From CAZEIW01 sp964512305 (GTDB lineage: Bacteria > Pseudomonadota > Gammaproteobacteria > Burkholderiales > Burkholderiaceae_F), in the NCBI GenBank assembly GCA_964512305.1, contig CAZEIW010000156.1, forward strand, positions 1 to 17,481: a stretch of 17,481 nt of DNA. The letters are read 5' to 3'. Position 1 is the first letter of the stretch, and every line of letters starts with the position of its first letter. Below, piece after piece: positions 6,186 to 12,617 of this stretch. The notes beneath the pieces were generated by a model. The model saw only the letters and a program-made list of their open reading frames with translations. It searched no databases and was not told the origin of the DNA. The position numbers were made by a program, and so were the translations under genes.

Positions 6186-7592
6186 ATGCTGAAGTATCTA
6201 TTCGCCAAGGGGGAAGACATCCCTTCCGGGACGGCGGCCGTCTTTTTCGGCTTTTCGTCCATCGTGTGGTTCGTGATCGGAACCGGACTGGGATCCTTCA
6301 ACGCGGCGAAGCTCGCGTTCCCGGATTTCGTGACGGGCAACGAGTACTTCGCGTTCGGCCACATGCGCCAGGTGCACGTGCACGCGGTGATCTTCGGCTG
6401 GATCTCGATGGCGTTCGCGATGGCGATGATGTACATCACGCCGGCGCTCGGCAACACCAAGCTGTGGTCCGAGAAGCTCGGCCTCTGGAACTGCTTCCTG
6501 TGGAACATCGGCCTTTCGCTCGGGCTGACCGTGCTGTGGGCCGGCGTGACCTCGGGCCGCGAGTACTCCGACTTCCCGTGGTTCATCGACCTGTACATCG
6601 CGGCGTTCATCGCGCTTCCGCTCGCGATCAACGTCTGGATGACCGTCATCAAGCGGCGCACCCAGGGCATCTACACCACGAACTGGTTCTTCGCCGCCTC
6701 CGTGTTCATGGTCGTGATCGTGTTCCTGGTCGGCAATTCGCCGGAGTTCTTCCACCTGACCGGCCTGACCGAGGCCTACCTGACCTGGTGGTTCGCGCAC
6801 AACGTGCTCGGCCTGTGGATCACCCCGGTCGCCGCGGCGATCGCCTATTACACGATCCCGAAGGTCACCGGCAACCCGCTGTATTCCCACCGGATCGGCC
6901 ACCTGCACTTCTGGTCGGTCGTGGTGTTCTACTCGACGCCGGCCGCGCACCACCTGATGTCGGCACCGCTGCCCGAATGGCTGAAGTCGTTCGCTTCGGT
7001 CGAAGGCGTGCTGATCCTGGTTCCGGCGATCGCGTTCGTCTCGAACCTGCTGCTGACGATGCAGGGCAAGTGGTACATGTTCGTCGAGAACCTCGAGGTC
7101 CGCTTCACGATCACCGGCGTGCTGATGGCGATCCCGCTCAACATGCAGGGCGGCTTCCAGCAGACGCGCGCGATCAACTGGTACATCCACGGCACCGGCT
7201 GGATCGTGGCGCACGCCCACCTCGCCCTGCTCGGCTTCTCGACCTTCCTCGAGGCTGCCGCGGTCTACTACGGCCTGCAGACCATCCTGCGGCGCAAGCT
7301 CTATTCGCTGACGCTCGGCAACTTCCACTTCTGGCTGCTGCTGATCGGCTTCACGATCTACTGGGTGTCGATGACGATCGCCGGGCTGATCCAGGGCGCG
7401 GGCAAGATCTACGAAGTGCCGTACATCGACGTCGTGATCGCGGAGCACCCGTACATGATCGCGCGCTGGATCGGCGGCACGATGGTGTTCACCGGCAACC
7501 TGCTGTGGCTGTACAACATGTGGATGACGGCGCGCGTCGGCACGGTGGTGCCGCAGGGCCGCATGCCGCATGAATTGGCCTACGAACGATAA
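6186..7592 (+). CDS. ccoN: cbb3-type oxidase subunit I (CcoN-like), divergent
   Basis: 468 residues, about 12 helices: the heme b/b3-CuB core that reduces oxygen to water. Expected ligands are visible: H64 (RQVHVHAVIFGW) for low-spin heme; H205 (WWFAHN), H255 and H256 (AAHHL) for CuB; H343 and H345 (VAHAHLALLG) for hemes b3 and b. Y249 lies six residues before the HH pair, matching the tyrosine that cross-links to a CuB histidine in cbb3 oxidases; nitric oxide reductases lack it. The protein departs from standard CcoN: by my alignment the conserved channel glutamate (STFEGP region) is Q321 (LNMQGG), and HYTDW is HGTGW (335-339). ATG 6186 has GAGGGGA upstream. It lies 21 bases before the CcoO-like gene. 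Confidence 0.9.
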   Translation: MLKYLFAKGEDIPSGTAAVFFGFSSIVWFVIGTGLGSFNAAKLAFPDFVTGNEYFAFGHMRQVHVHAVIFGWISMAFAMAMMYITPALGNTKLWSEKLGLWNCFLWNIGLSLGLTVLWAGVTSGREYSDFPWFIDLYIAAFIALPLAINVWMTVIKRRTQGIYTTNWFFAASVFMVVIVFLVGNSPEFFHLTGLTEAYLTWWFAHNVLGLWITPVAAAIAYYTIPKVTGNPLYSHRIGHLHFWSVVVFYSTPAAHHLMSAPLPEWLKSFASVEGVLILVPAIAFVSNLLLTMQGKWYMFVENLEVRFTITGVLMAIPLNMQGGFQQTRAINWYIHGTGWIVAHAHLALLGFSTFLEAAAVYYGLQTILRRKLYSLTLGNFHFWLLLIGFTIYWVSMTIAGLIQGAGKIYEVPYIDVVIAEHPYMIARWIGGTMVFTGNLLWLYNMWMTARVGTVVPQGRMPHELAYER

Positions 7593-7613
7593 GACTGGCG
7601 GGGGAGCACAGAC

Positions 7614-8567
7614 ATGGCGTTCAGGGAATACAAGATCGGCGCGAGGATGTTCGGCCTCGCGCTGGGCAGTTCGATGGTGATCACGCTCGTGCTGCCGTCG
7701 ATGGACATCCGCAGCGTCGGCGCGACCGCCATCGCGCTCGACAAGCAGCTGTCGGCGGGGCGCGAGACGGGCTTCAACGTCGACGATCCGTTCATGCTCG
7801 GCTGGCACAAGCCGCTCAAGGTCCTGCTGCGGACGGATCCCAAGGGCGGCGCCGCGCTCGCGGAGCCGCAGTACGTGTACGTCTACGAGCCCGGCACGCC
7901 GATGCCGGCCGGGATCCTGCACCCGGTCACCCTCGGATCGGAGGTCCGGGGCCTGAGCGAGCAGCAGGGGCGGATCGGCGAGGCGACCAAGGCGGGCGGG
8001 GCCGTGTTCGGCATCTCCAACGCCAAGAACGGCGACCGCGACGTCGCGTTCATCGAGAACCTGAGCGCGACCCGCGGCTGGACGGCGTCCGACGTCATGA
8101 AGGTCACCAAGGACGAGGATGTCGCGCACATCGGCGCCGGCAAGTCGATGTTCGTGCGCGAGGGCTGCTGGTGGTGCCACACGCTGCTGCCCGAGCAGAC
8201 GCAGGACTGGCAGGTGTTCGGCGCCCCGCCGCTGCTGGGCGACTTCAACGGCGAGTCGCCGACGGCGTTCGGCTCGGACCGCAAGGCGCCCGACCTGCTG
8301 CACGTCGGCTCGCGCAACAGCTCGAAGGAGTGGATGATGATGCACTTCTTCAATCCGCGCCTCGTGCAGCCGCACTCGATCATGCCGCGCTACGACTACC
8401 TCTGGGGCAGCGTCGACGGCGCGGGCAGCAAGATCGACTTCGCCAAGTGGCGCGCGGACTACAACGACTACCACGAAGGCAGGCGCGCGCTGCCGCCGGA
8501 CGTACCGTCGTACGCGAAGGATTCCGAGATCCGCAACCTGATCGACTTCATCCTGAGCATGAAGTAG
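7614..8567 (+). CDS. ccoO: cbb3-type oxidase monoheme subunit (CcoO-like), enlarged
   Basis: 317 residues. An N-terminal anchor (about residues 11-29) is followed by a periplasmic cytochrome c domain with the CcoO hallmark FVREGCWWCH (heme site 185-189), GAPPLLGD, KAPDLLHVGSRNSSKEWMMMHFFNPR and the axial Met in HSIMPRYDYLW (M257). The subunit passes electrons to the CcoN heme b. Normal CcoO is roughly 200-240 residues; here about 130 extra residues (45-170) lie between anchor and heme domain, containing HKPLKVLLRTDPKGG and YVYVYEPGTPMPAGI, with no cysteines. The ribosome site GGGGGAG precedes ATG 7614. Confidence 0.88.
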   Translation: MAFREYKIGARMFGLALGSSMVITLVLPSMDIRSVGATAIALDKQLSAGRETGFNVDDPFMLGWHKPLKVLLRTDPKGGAALAEPQYVYVYEPGTPMPAGILHPVTLGSEVRGLSEQQGRIGEATKAGGAVFGISNAKNGDRDVAFIENLSATRGWTASDVMKVTKDEDVAHIGAGKSMFVREGCWWCHTLLPEQTQDWQVFGAPPLLGDFNGESPTAFGSDRKAPDLLHVGSRNSSKEWMMMHFFNPRLVQPHSIMPRYDYLWGSVDGAGSKIDFAKWRADYNDYHEGRRALPPDVPSYAKDSEIRNLIDFILSMK

Positions 8568-8592
8568 CGGCGCACGCCGCGATGAGACCGGA

Positions 8593-8613
8593 GCGCCGGC
8601 CGGCCGCCGGCGC
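8593..8613 (+). repeat. GC-rich hairpin between the CcoO-like and CcoP-anchor genes
   Basis: GCGCCGGC (8593-8600) and GCCGGCGC (8606-8613) pair perfectly around a 5-base loop. No T-run follows, so it is not a simple terminator. In the roughly 110-base gap inside the operon it could stabilise the upstream mRNA or set subunit stoichiometry. The same arm sequences occur in the 5' leader hairpin at 5535-5559. Confidence 0.45.
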
Positions 8614-8677
8614 CTTCCGGGCGACGATCAGCTGAGCGCCGCGGCCGGGCGGCAAAGGAATCAACTGGAGGAGAGCA

Positions 8678-9301
8678 ATGGGATTCGTAACCGACAAGCC
8701 GCTCGTGACCCTGAGCGACGACGCGCTGAACGACCGCGCCAAGAAGCTGTGGGAGGCCGAAAGCCTCGGCGGCCTGAAGGAAGACAACAACCGGATGCCG
8801 GTCCCGATCGTCGGGCTGCTGATCCTGACCATCATGACCGCGTTCGCGATCACCTTCCCGCTTTGGGGCCAGCGGCCGAACGCGGCGATCTACGCCGGCT
8901 ACGTGAAGGCGATGGCGCGGCCGGACGTGCAGGCGATCGCCGACGACGGGGCCGCGATGGCGAAGATCGTCGAGTTGAACAAGGGCAGCCCCTACGAGGC
9001 CCTGCTGGAACGCCACCCGCTGACGTTGGACGACCTGCGGATCATCCGGCCGCAGATCGAGGCGCTGATGGCCAAGAACCTCGATCTCGAGGAGTACAAC
9101 GTCGTCGGCAACCAGGTCGTGATGGCCAATTTCGAGGGCAACTACAAGGCCGACGGGACGCGCGAGCGCAAGCAGCCGTGGTGGGATAAGGGGTACACGA
9201 TCGACATCTTCTTCATCGTGTTCTTCTTCACGGGTGTCGTCGTCGTCATCAAGCGCCTGCCTGCGAACACCTGGCAGCCCGACCATACCAAGGCCCACTG
9301 A
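8678..9301 (+). CDS. Heme-free CcoP-like membrane anchor subunit
   Basis: 207 residues, two membrane helices (about 44-63 and 174-191) and a roughly 105-residue soluble loop between them. The segment LKEDNNRMPVPIVGLLILTI with PLWG after the helix resembles the N-terminal anchor of CcoP (usual pattern: G-I-E-E-NPLPxWW, helix, PGLG). Unlike CcoP, the protein contains no cysteine at all, so it cannot bind heme c. It sits where ccoP normally follows ccoO, and a separate diheme cytochrome (9665) lies downstream in the same operon. I infer a cbb3 subunit whose heme domains have become a separate protein. GGAGGAG precedes ATG 8678. It could also be an unrelated accessory subunit. Confidence 0.7.
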   Translation: MGFVTDKPLVTLSDDALNDRAKKLWEAESLGGLKEDNNRMPVPIVGLLILTIMTAFAITFPLWGQRPNAAIYAGYVKAMARPDVQAIADDGAAMAKIVELNKGSPYEALLERHPLTLDDLRIIRPQIEALMAKNLDLEEYNVVGNQVVMANFEGNYKADGTRERKQPWWDKGYTIDIFFIVFFFTGVVVVIKRLPANTWQPDHTKAH

Positions 9302-9316
9302 ACCCGGAGCGCGCAA

Positions 9317-9442
9317 ATGATCGAGATCGACAATCCGCCCGTGGTGCTGTTCGCGATCGTGCTGGTAGTCCTGCTGGCGCCGGCGCTGTACAGCTTTTTC
9401 GTCGACAAGTACGACAAGAACAAGCCGCAGATCAAGAGCTGA
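9317..9442 (+). CDS. 41-residue single-helix microprotein
   Basis: 41 codons starting 15 bases after the previous stop, with CCCGGAGC as a ribosome site. The sequence is an acidic N-terminus (MIEIDNPP), one hydrophobic helix (VVLFAIVLVVLLAPALYSFFV) and a lysine-rich tail (DKYDKNKPQIKS). The gene overlaps nothing and is spaced like a true operon member. Likely a small stabilising subunit of the oxidase, analogous to CcoQ; function not proven. Confidence 0.7.
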   Translation: MIEIDNPPVVLFAIVLVVLLAPALYSFFVDKYDKNKPQIKS

Positions 9443-9458
9443 GCGAGGAGCAGACGAG

Positions 9459-9569
9459 ATGATCTTCGAAACGGATACCACGAACGCCGAAGTCCTTTGG
9501 ATGTACCTGATTTGGTTCGCGCTCATCCTCGGCCTGGTCGTCGTGATGATGATGAAGAACCGCCAGTGA
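9459..9569 (+). CDS. 36-residue single-helix microprotein
   Basis: 36 codons beginning 16 bases after the 41-residue gene, with a GAGGAG ribosome site at a suitable distance. It has a short acidic N-terminus (MIFETDTTNAEV), one helix (LWMYLIWFALILGLVVVMMM) and a basic end (KNRQ). The basic tail after the helix fits a small CcoQ-like oxidase subunit. It is the last membrane component before the diheme cytochrome gene. Confidence 0.7.
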   Translation: MIFETDTTNAEVLWMYLIWFALILGLVVVMMMKNRQ

Positions 9570-9664
9570 CGGGATGGCCGGTGCCTTTCACGGACCGCAT
9601 CGGATCCGGCTTGCAGCGGCGCGGCGAACGATCAATTTCCAGGTTGGGGGAGAAGGGGGAGTCA

Positions 9665-10435
9665 ATGCGTGTGGGTAACCATCCGACCCGGCGGATGCCG
9701 GCGTCTCTGGTCGTCGTCGCCCTGATGCTGTGCGCGGGCACCGCGTTCGCCGAGGAGAAGGCCACGGCCAACGTCACCGAAGGCCAGAAGATCTTCACGA
9801 GCGGCAAGGGCGGGATTCCGCCCTGCCAGAGCTGCCACGGCGAGAAGGCGCTCGGCATGGACGCGATGCAGACGCCGCGGCTCAACAACGTCGGCTACGC
9901 CTACATCGTCAAGCAGCTCACCGACTTCGCCGAGGACCGCCGCACCGACACGACGCAGGGCGTGATGAACCTGTTCGCCAAGCAGCTGACCGAACAGGAC
10001 CGGCGCAATCTCGCTGCGTTCGTCAACACCCTCGACATGGGGAACGAACCCTCGGACCTGGCGGCACTGAAGGCCGGCGGCACCGCGGTCGGCGAGGTGC
10101 ACCGGGGCGAGGCGATGGTGCGGTACGGCGCGGCCGGCCGGAACATTCCGGCCTGCCAGTCGTGCCACGGGTACAATGGCCGCGGCGCCGATCCCATCTA
10201 CCCGATGATCGGCCAGCAGAAGTTCGTGTACCTGACGAACCAGCTGAAGAAATGGCGCGAAGGCAGCCGCGCGAACGATCCGCTGGGGCAGATGCGGGCG
10301 GTCGCCAAGAACCTGACGGACGACGACATCGCCGACGTCGCGGCCTACCTGTGCCGCGCGTCCCAGAGCGTTGCGGGCGACACCTTCCTGCCCGACAACC
10401 AGAGCGTGCTCAGGAACGTCGTGCTCGTGAAGTGA
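9665..10435 (+). CDS. Periplasmic diheme cytochrome c (c4-like) of the cbb3-type operon
   Basis: 256 residues: signal peptide (cleavage after GTAFA, about residue 29) and two c-type domains. Heme 1 is CQSCH (54-58), with probable Met ligand M101 in QGVMNLF. Heme 2 is CQSCH (164-168), with probable M210 in GQMRAV. Domain pattern (YIVKQLTDF; YLTNQLKKWREGSR) is that of c4-like or CcoP-like diheme cytochromes. A third, non-heme cysteine is C230 (AAYLC). Being last in the oxidase operon, behind a heme-free CcoP-like anchor, it is a good candidate to supply the diheme function of CcoP. ATG 9665 has GGGGGAG upstream. A strong terminator follows its stop. Confidence 0.87.
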   Translation: MRVGNHPTRRMPASLVVVALMLCAGTAFAEEKATANVTEGQKIFTSGKGGIPPCQSCHGEKALGMDAMQTPRLNNVGYAYIVKQLTDFAEDRRTDTTQGVMNLFAKQLTEQDRRNLAAFVNTLDMGNEPSDLAALKAGGTAVGEVHRGEAMVRYGAAGRNIPACQSCHGYNGRGADPIYPMIGQQKFVYLTNQLKKWREGSRANDPLGQMRAVAKNLTDDDIADVAAYLCRASQSVAGDTFLPDNQSVLRNVVLVK

Positions 10436-10469
10436 GGTCGGCAGGCCGCGGTTGACGCAGTTTCCGACG

Positions 10470-10509
10470 GACCCGCGCCTTTGGTGCAAGGCGCGGGTCT
10501 TTTCTTTCC
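10470..10509 (+). terminator. Rho-independent terminator closing the cbb3-type operon
   Basis: GACCCGCGCC (10470-10479) pairs perfectly with GGCGCGGGTC (10490-10499), with two more T-A pairs inside and a short loop. It is followed by TTTTCTTTCC. It lies 34 bases after the diheme cytochrome stop and 43 bases before the next start codon, so the following genes either need read-through or a separate promoter. Confidence 0.9.
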
Positions 10510-10552
10510 TCAGCCGCAACGAAGCGGGGCGCGCACCGGAGGGCGAAAGCAC

Positions 10553-11134
10553 ATGTTGAAGCTGTGGCGGCGCTTGAAGACCGGCGAAAAGATCCTGTTT
10601 GCCGTCGTCGCGCTGTTCGCCCTGGTCGCGATCGAGAATTTCGCCGCGCTCGAGTGGTACCGCCGCTCTTCGAACAAGCCGATGTATCCGGTCCGGACCC
10701 ACTACGATTTCGCGGGCGACGGCTTCCGGGGTTCCGAGGTGTTCCGGAAGAGCAACTGCACGCTGTGCCACAAGGCGGTGGGCAACGGCACCAACATGGG
10801 CCTCAATCTCGACGGGATCGGCTCGCGCCGCGACCTTGCCTATCTCGAGGCGTTCCTGCGCGATCCCGAGGCGACCTACGGCTCGAGGACGGTCGACCAC
10901 GGTCCGGCGCCGAAGGAGGCCGCCTACGTGGCGGATCTGCCGCAGGCCGATCTGCACGCGATCGCCGTCTTCCTGTCGCAGCTCAGGGCCGACCGCGGGG
11001 CGCCCGCGGCGCAGGAGCCGCCCAAGGAGAAGTCGGGCTTCATCGACGCGATGCTCGACATGTGGGCCCCGGACAGCTGGCGGGCGAGCCGCACCGACGT
11101 GCGGGACGCCGCCGACGCGAAGCCGGGGAAATAG
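10553..11134 (+). CDS. Membrane-anchored monoheme cytochrome c without the usual Met ligand
   Basis: 193 residues. An N-terminal anchor (residues 14-32) is followed by one heme site CTLCH (69-73). It is a paralogue of the 4251-4724 protein: both have GEKI before the helix, P-(F/M)-Y after it, LDGIGS-R after the heme and a similar final helix. Where the relative has RMPSYRDLP with its axial Met, this protein has KEAAYVADLP and no methionine. The heme is therefore five-coordinate or uses another ligand, for example H116 (VDHGP) or M82. It has an extra 45-residue tail (149-193). GGAGGG precedes ATG 10553. It heads the second membrane module, next to the CcoN-fragment protein. Confidence 0.85.
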   Translation: MLKLWRRLKTGEKILFAVVALFALVAIENFAALEWYRRSSNKPMYPVRTHYDFAGDGFRGSEVFRKSNCTLCHKAVGNGTNMGLNLDGIGSRRDLAYLEAFLRDPEATYGSRTVDHGPAPKEAAYVADLPQADLHAIAVFLSQLRADRGAPAAQEPPKEKSGFIDAMLDMWAPDSWRASRTDVRDAADAKPGK

Positions 11135-11148
11135 CAGGAGGAGCCGCA

Positions 11149-11691
11149 GTGGCCGTCGAATTGACCGCAGGCATCGGCGTCGGACTCAACGCGACCGACC
11201 AGGAAGACTTCACGCGCTACACGCTGTGGTTCGCGTTCGCCTGCATCGTCTACAGCATCATCGGCTTCGGCTGGGGCGCGTTGATGGGAGGCATCACCTC
11301 GTTCCGCAATTTCGTCGATTTCTCCGCCTACGGCCGCCTGATCGTGCGCGCGCACACGCACATCAACCTGCTCGGCTGGGTCGAGATGGCCATCTTCAGC
11401 GCGCTGTACTACATCGTGCCGCGGCTGGCCAAGGCGCCCATCTACAGCGTTCGCCTCGTCAAGGTCCATTTCTGGATGCACAACTTCGGCCTCATCGGCA
11501 TGGTCGTGTTCTTCACGCTCGCGGGCATGGTGGGCGGCATGGCCGACTCGGGCGAGGCGGGCGACGTCGCCAAGGTCGTCGGCCGGCTGCTGGCGCTGGT
11601 CGGCCTGTTCGGGACGCTGGTGCTCGCGGCTAACATCATCTGGGGCTACAACCTGTACCGGACCGCCGTCGGCTGGAAGGCCAGGCAGTAG
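11149..11691 (+). CDS. Four-helix protein resembling the C-terminal part of CcoN
   Basis: 180 residues, four helices (about 25-46, 69-90, 107-130, 147-168). RAHTHINLLGW and YYIVPRLAKAPIYSVRLVKVHFW, through FFTLAGMVGG to IIWGYNLYRTAVG, line up with CcoN residues about 341-450 of this window (VAHAHLALLGF, HFW, TIAGLIQG, LLWLYNMWMTARVG). H69 and H71 fall on the two CcoN histidines that bind heme b3 and heme b; H107 and H111 lie in the next helix. There is no counterpart of the CuB histidines or the tyrosine, so it should not be an oxidase alone. It is probably a membrane heme b protein partnering the cytochrome c encoded 15 bases upstream. Start is GTG 11149 with AGGAGGAG before it. Confidence 0.78.
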   Translation: MAVELTAGIGVGLNATDQEDFTRYTLWFAFACIVYSIIGFGWGALMGGITSFRNFVDFSAYGRLIVRAHTHINLLGWVEMAIFSALYYIVPRLAKAPIYSVRLVKVHFWMHNFGLIGMVVFFTLAGMVGGMADSGEAGDVAKVVGRLLALVGLFGTLVLAANIIWGYNLYRTAVGWKARQ

Positions 11692-11713
11692 GGACCCGCA
11701 GGGAGCCGCCGCG

Positions 11714-12031
11714 ATGGATCCGGTCACCGGCCTCGACGCGAACCCGTTCGCCGCGCTGCGCGTCGCGGAGTCGGCCGCGCGCGAGCTGTCGCCGAAGCTC
11801 GACCTCAGCATCGAGGGGATGCGCAGCCAGCAGTTCAGCGAAGGCGTGTTCGGCTTCCTGCTGATCAGCGTGTTCGTGTTCTGCGCGATCATCGTGATCT
11901 TCTGGTTCGGCCGCCATCGCGCGCGCGACACGCGGCTGGGCGAGAAGATGATGTTCGGGCTGATCGCGCTCGGCGTCATGGTCGCGGTGGTGTTCGGTGC
12001 GCTGCAGATGGTTGGGGGCTACCTGTTCTGA
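11714..12031 (+). CDS. Two-helix membrane protein of unknown function
   Basis: 105 residues. A soluble N-terminus of about 43 residues (with LRVAESAARELSPKLDLSIEGMRSQQF read in parts) precedes two helices (about 45-66 and 79-101) joined by a basic loop (GRHRARDTRLGEKM). I do not recognise a family. It lies 22 bases after the CcoN-fragment gene with a GGGAG ribosome site. It is probably a subunit of the same membrane module, or a chaperone for it. The ordering resembles small accessory subunits of heme-copper enzymes, but no motif proves that. Confidence 0.7.
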   Translation: MDPVTGLDANPFAALRVAESAARELSPKLDLSIEGMRSQQFSEGVFGFLLISVFVFCAIIVIFWFGRHRARDTRLGEKMMFGLIALGVMVAVVFGALQMVGGYLF

Positions 12032-12056
12032 CCGCGGTATCGCGAAGGGATCGACG

Positions 12057-12617
12057 ATGGAAACCAAGCAATTGCCCGGGGTTCGGGCGGCCGCCGGCGC
12101 GCTGTGCCTGGCGCTGCTGGCCCTCGGCGGATGCGGACGGACGGACTCCGGCGCCCCGGCGATGCCGTTGCACGGACTTGCCCTTGGAATGCGCGCGCCG
12201 AGCCTGCCGACCAAGACGCTGGCGGACGTCGGCGGCAACCTGAGCCGCATCACCACCTATCGGCAGCCGGACGAGCGGATGTACCAGTATTCGGTGGACA
12301 AGGCGCTGGCGGCCGGCAAGCCGATCCTGCTCGAGTTCGCCACCCCCGGGCACTGCACGCCCTGCGACGAGCAGCTGCAGGTGACCAAGGCGCTGCTGTT
12401 GAAGTACCAGGACCGCGTTGTCTTCATCCACATCGACCAGTACCAGAACCCGCAGGCCTACAAGGCGTACCGGGTCATGGGCGACCCCTGGACCTTCGCG
12501 ATCGACAAGGACGGCATCGTCCGCTTCGAGCGCGCGGGCAAGATGCTGTACCAGGAGATGGAAATGGCCATCAAGACGATCGCGCCCGACGAGGTGGCGA
12601 TCCAGCCGGCGACATGA
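12057..12617 (+). CDS. Thioredoxin-like lipoprotein with CTPC motif
   Basis: 186 residues. A lipoprotein signal ends at LALGGC (C26), so it should be lipid-anchored and face the periplasm. The thioredoxin fold is seen in ILLEFATPGHCTPCDEQL (active-site CTPC, residues 100-103), VVFIHIDQ and the cis-proline region MGDPWTFAIDKDG (P144). An extra segment of about 55 residues precedes the fold. Likely roles are reducing apocytochrome CxxCH cysteines or handling copper or heme-site thiols for the neighbouring complex; this is inference from context. It starts at ATG 12057 with GAAGGGA upstream and overlaps the next gene (ATGA). Confidence 0.85.
   Translation: METKQLPGVRAAAGALCLALLALGGCGRTDSGAPAMPLHGLALGMRAPSLPTKTLADVGGNLSRITTYRQPDERMYQYSVDKALAAGKPILLEFATPGHCTPCDEQLQVTKALLLKYQDRVVFIHIDQYQNPQAYKAYRVMGDPWTFAIDKDGIVRFERAGKMLYQEMEMAIKTIAPDEVAIQPAT

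Noticed and set aside
6186..7592. Subunit I as a nitric oxide reductase (NorB-type)
   Set aside because: HGT near the heme ligand resembles NorB, but the cross-link tyrosine six residues before the HH pair and a CcoO-like partner favour an oxygen-reducing cbb3 enzyme.
6198..8474. 758-codon open frame antisense to the CcoN and CcoO genes
   Set aside because: Long antisense frames are expected in very GC-rich DNA. The translation is Arg/His/Asp/Gln-rich low-complexity sequence, and the plus-strand genes have unmistakable motifs.
8593..8613. Possible transcription terminator inside the oxidase operon
   Set aside because: The hairpin is perfect but no T-run follows and the next oxidase gene continues directly, so I list it only as a hairpin.
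12057..12617. SCO/SenC copper chaperone
   Set aside because: The active site is CTPC in a thioredoxin context; I do not see the CxxxC motif plus distant histidine typical of SCO proteins.
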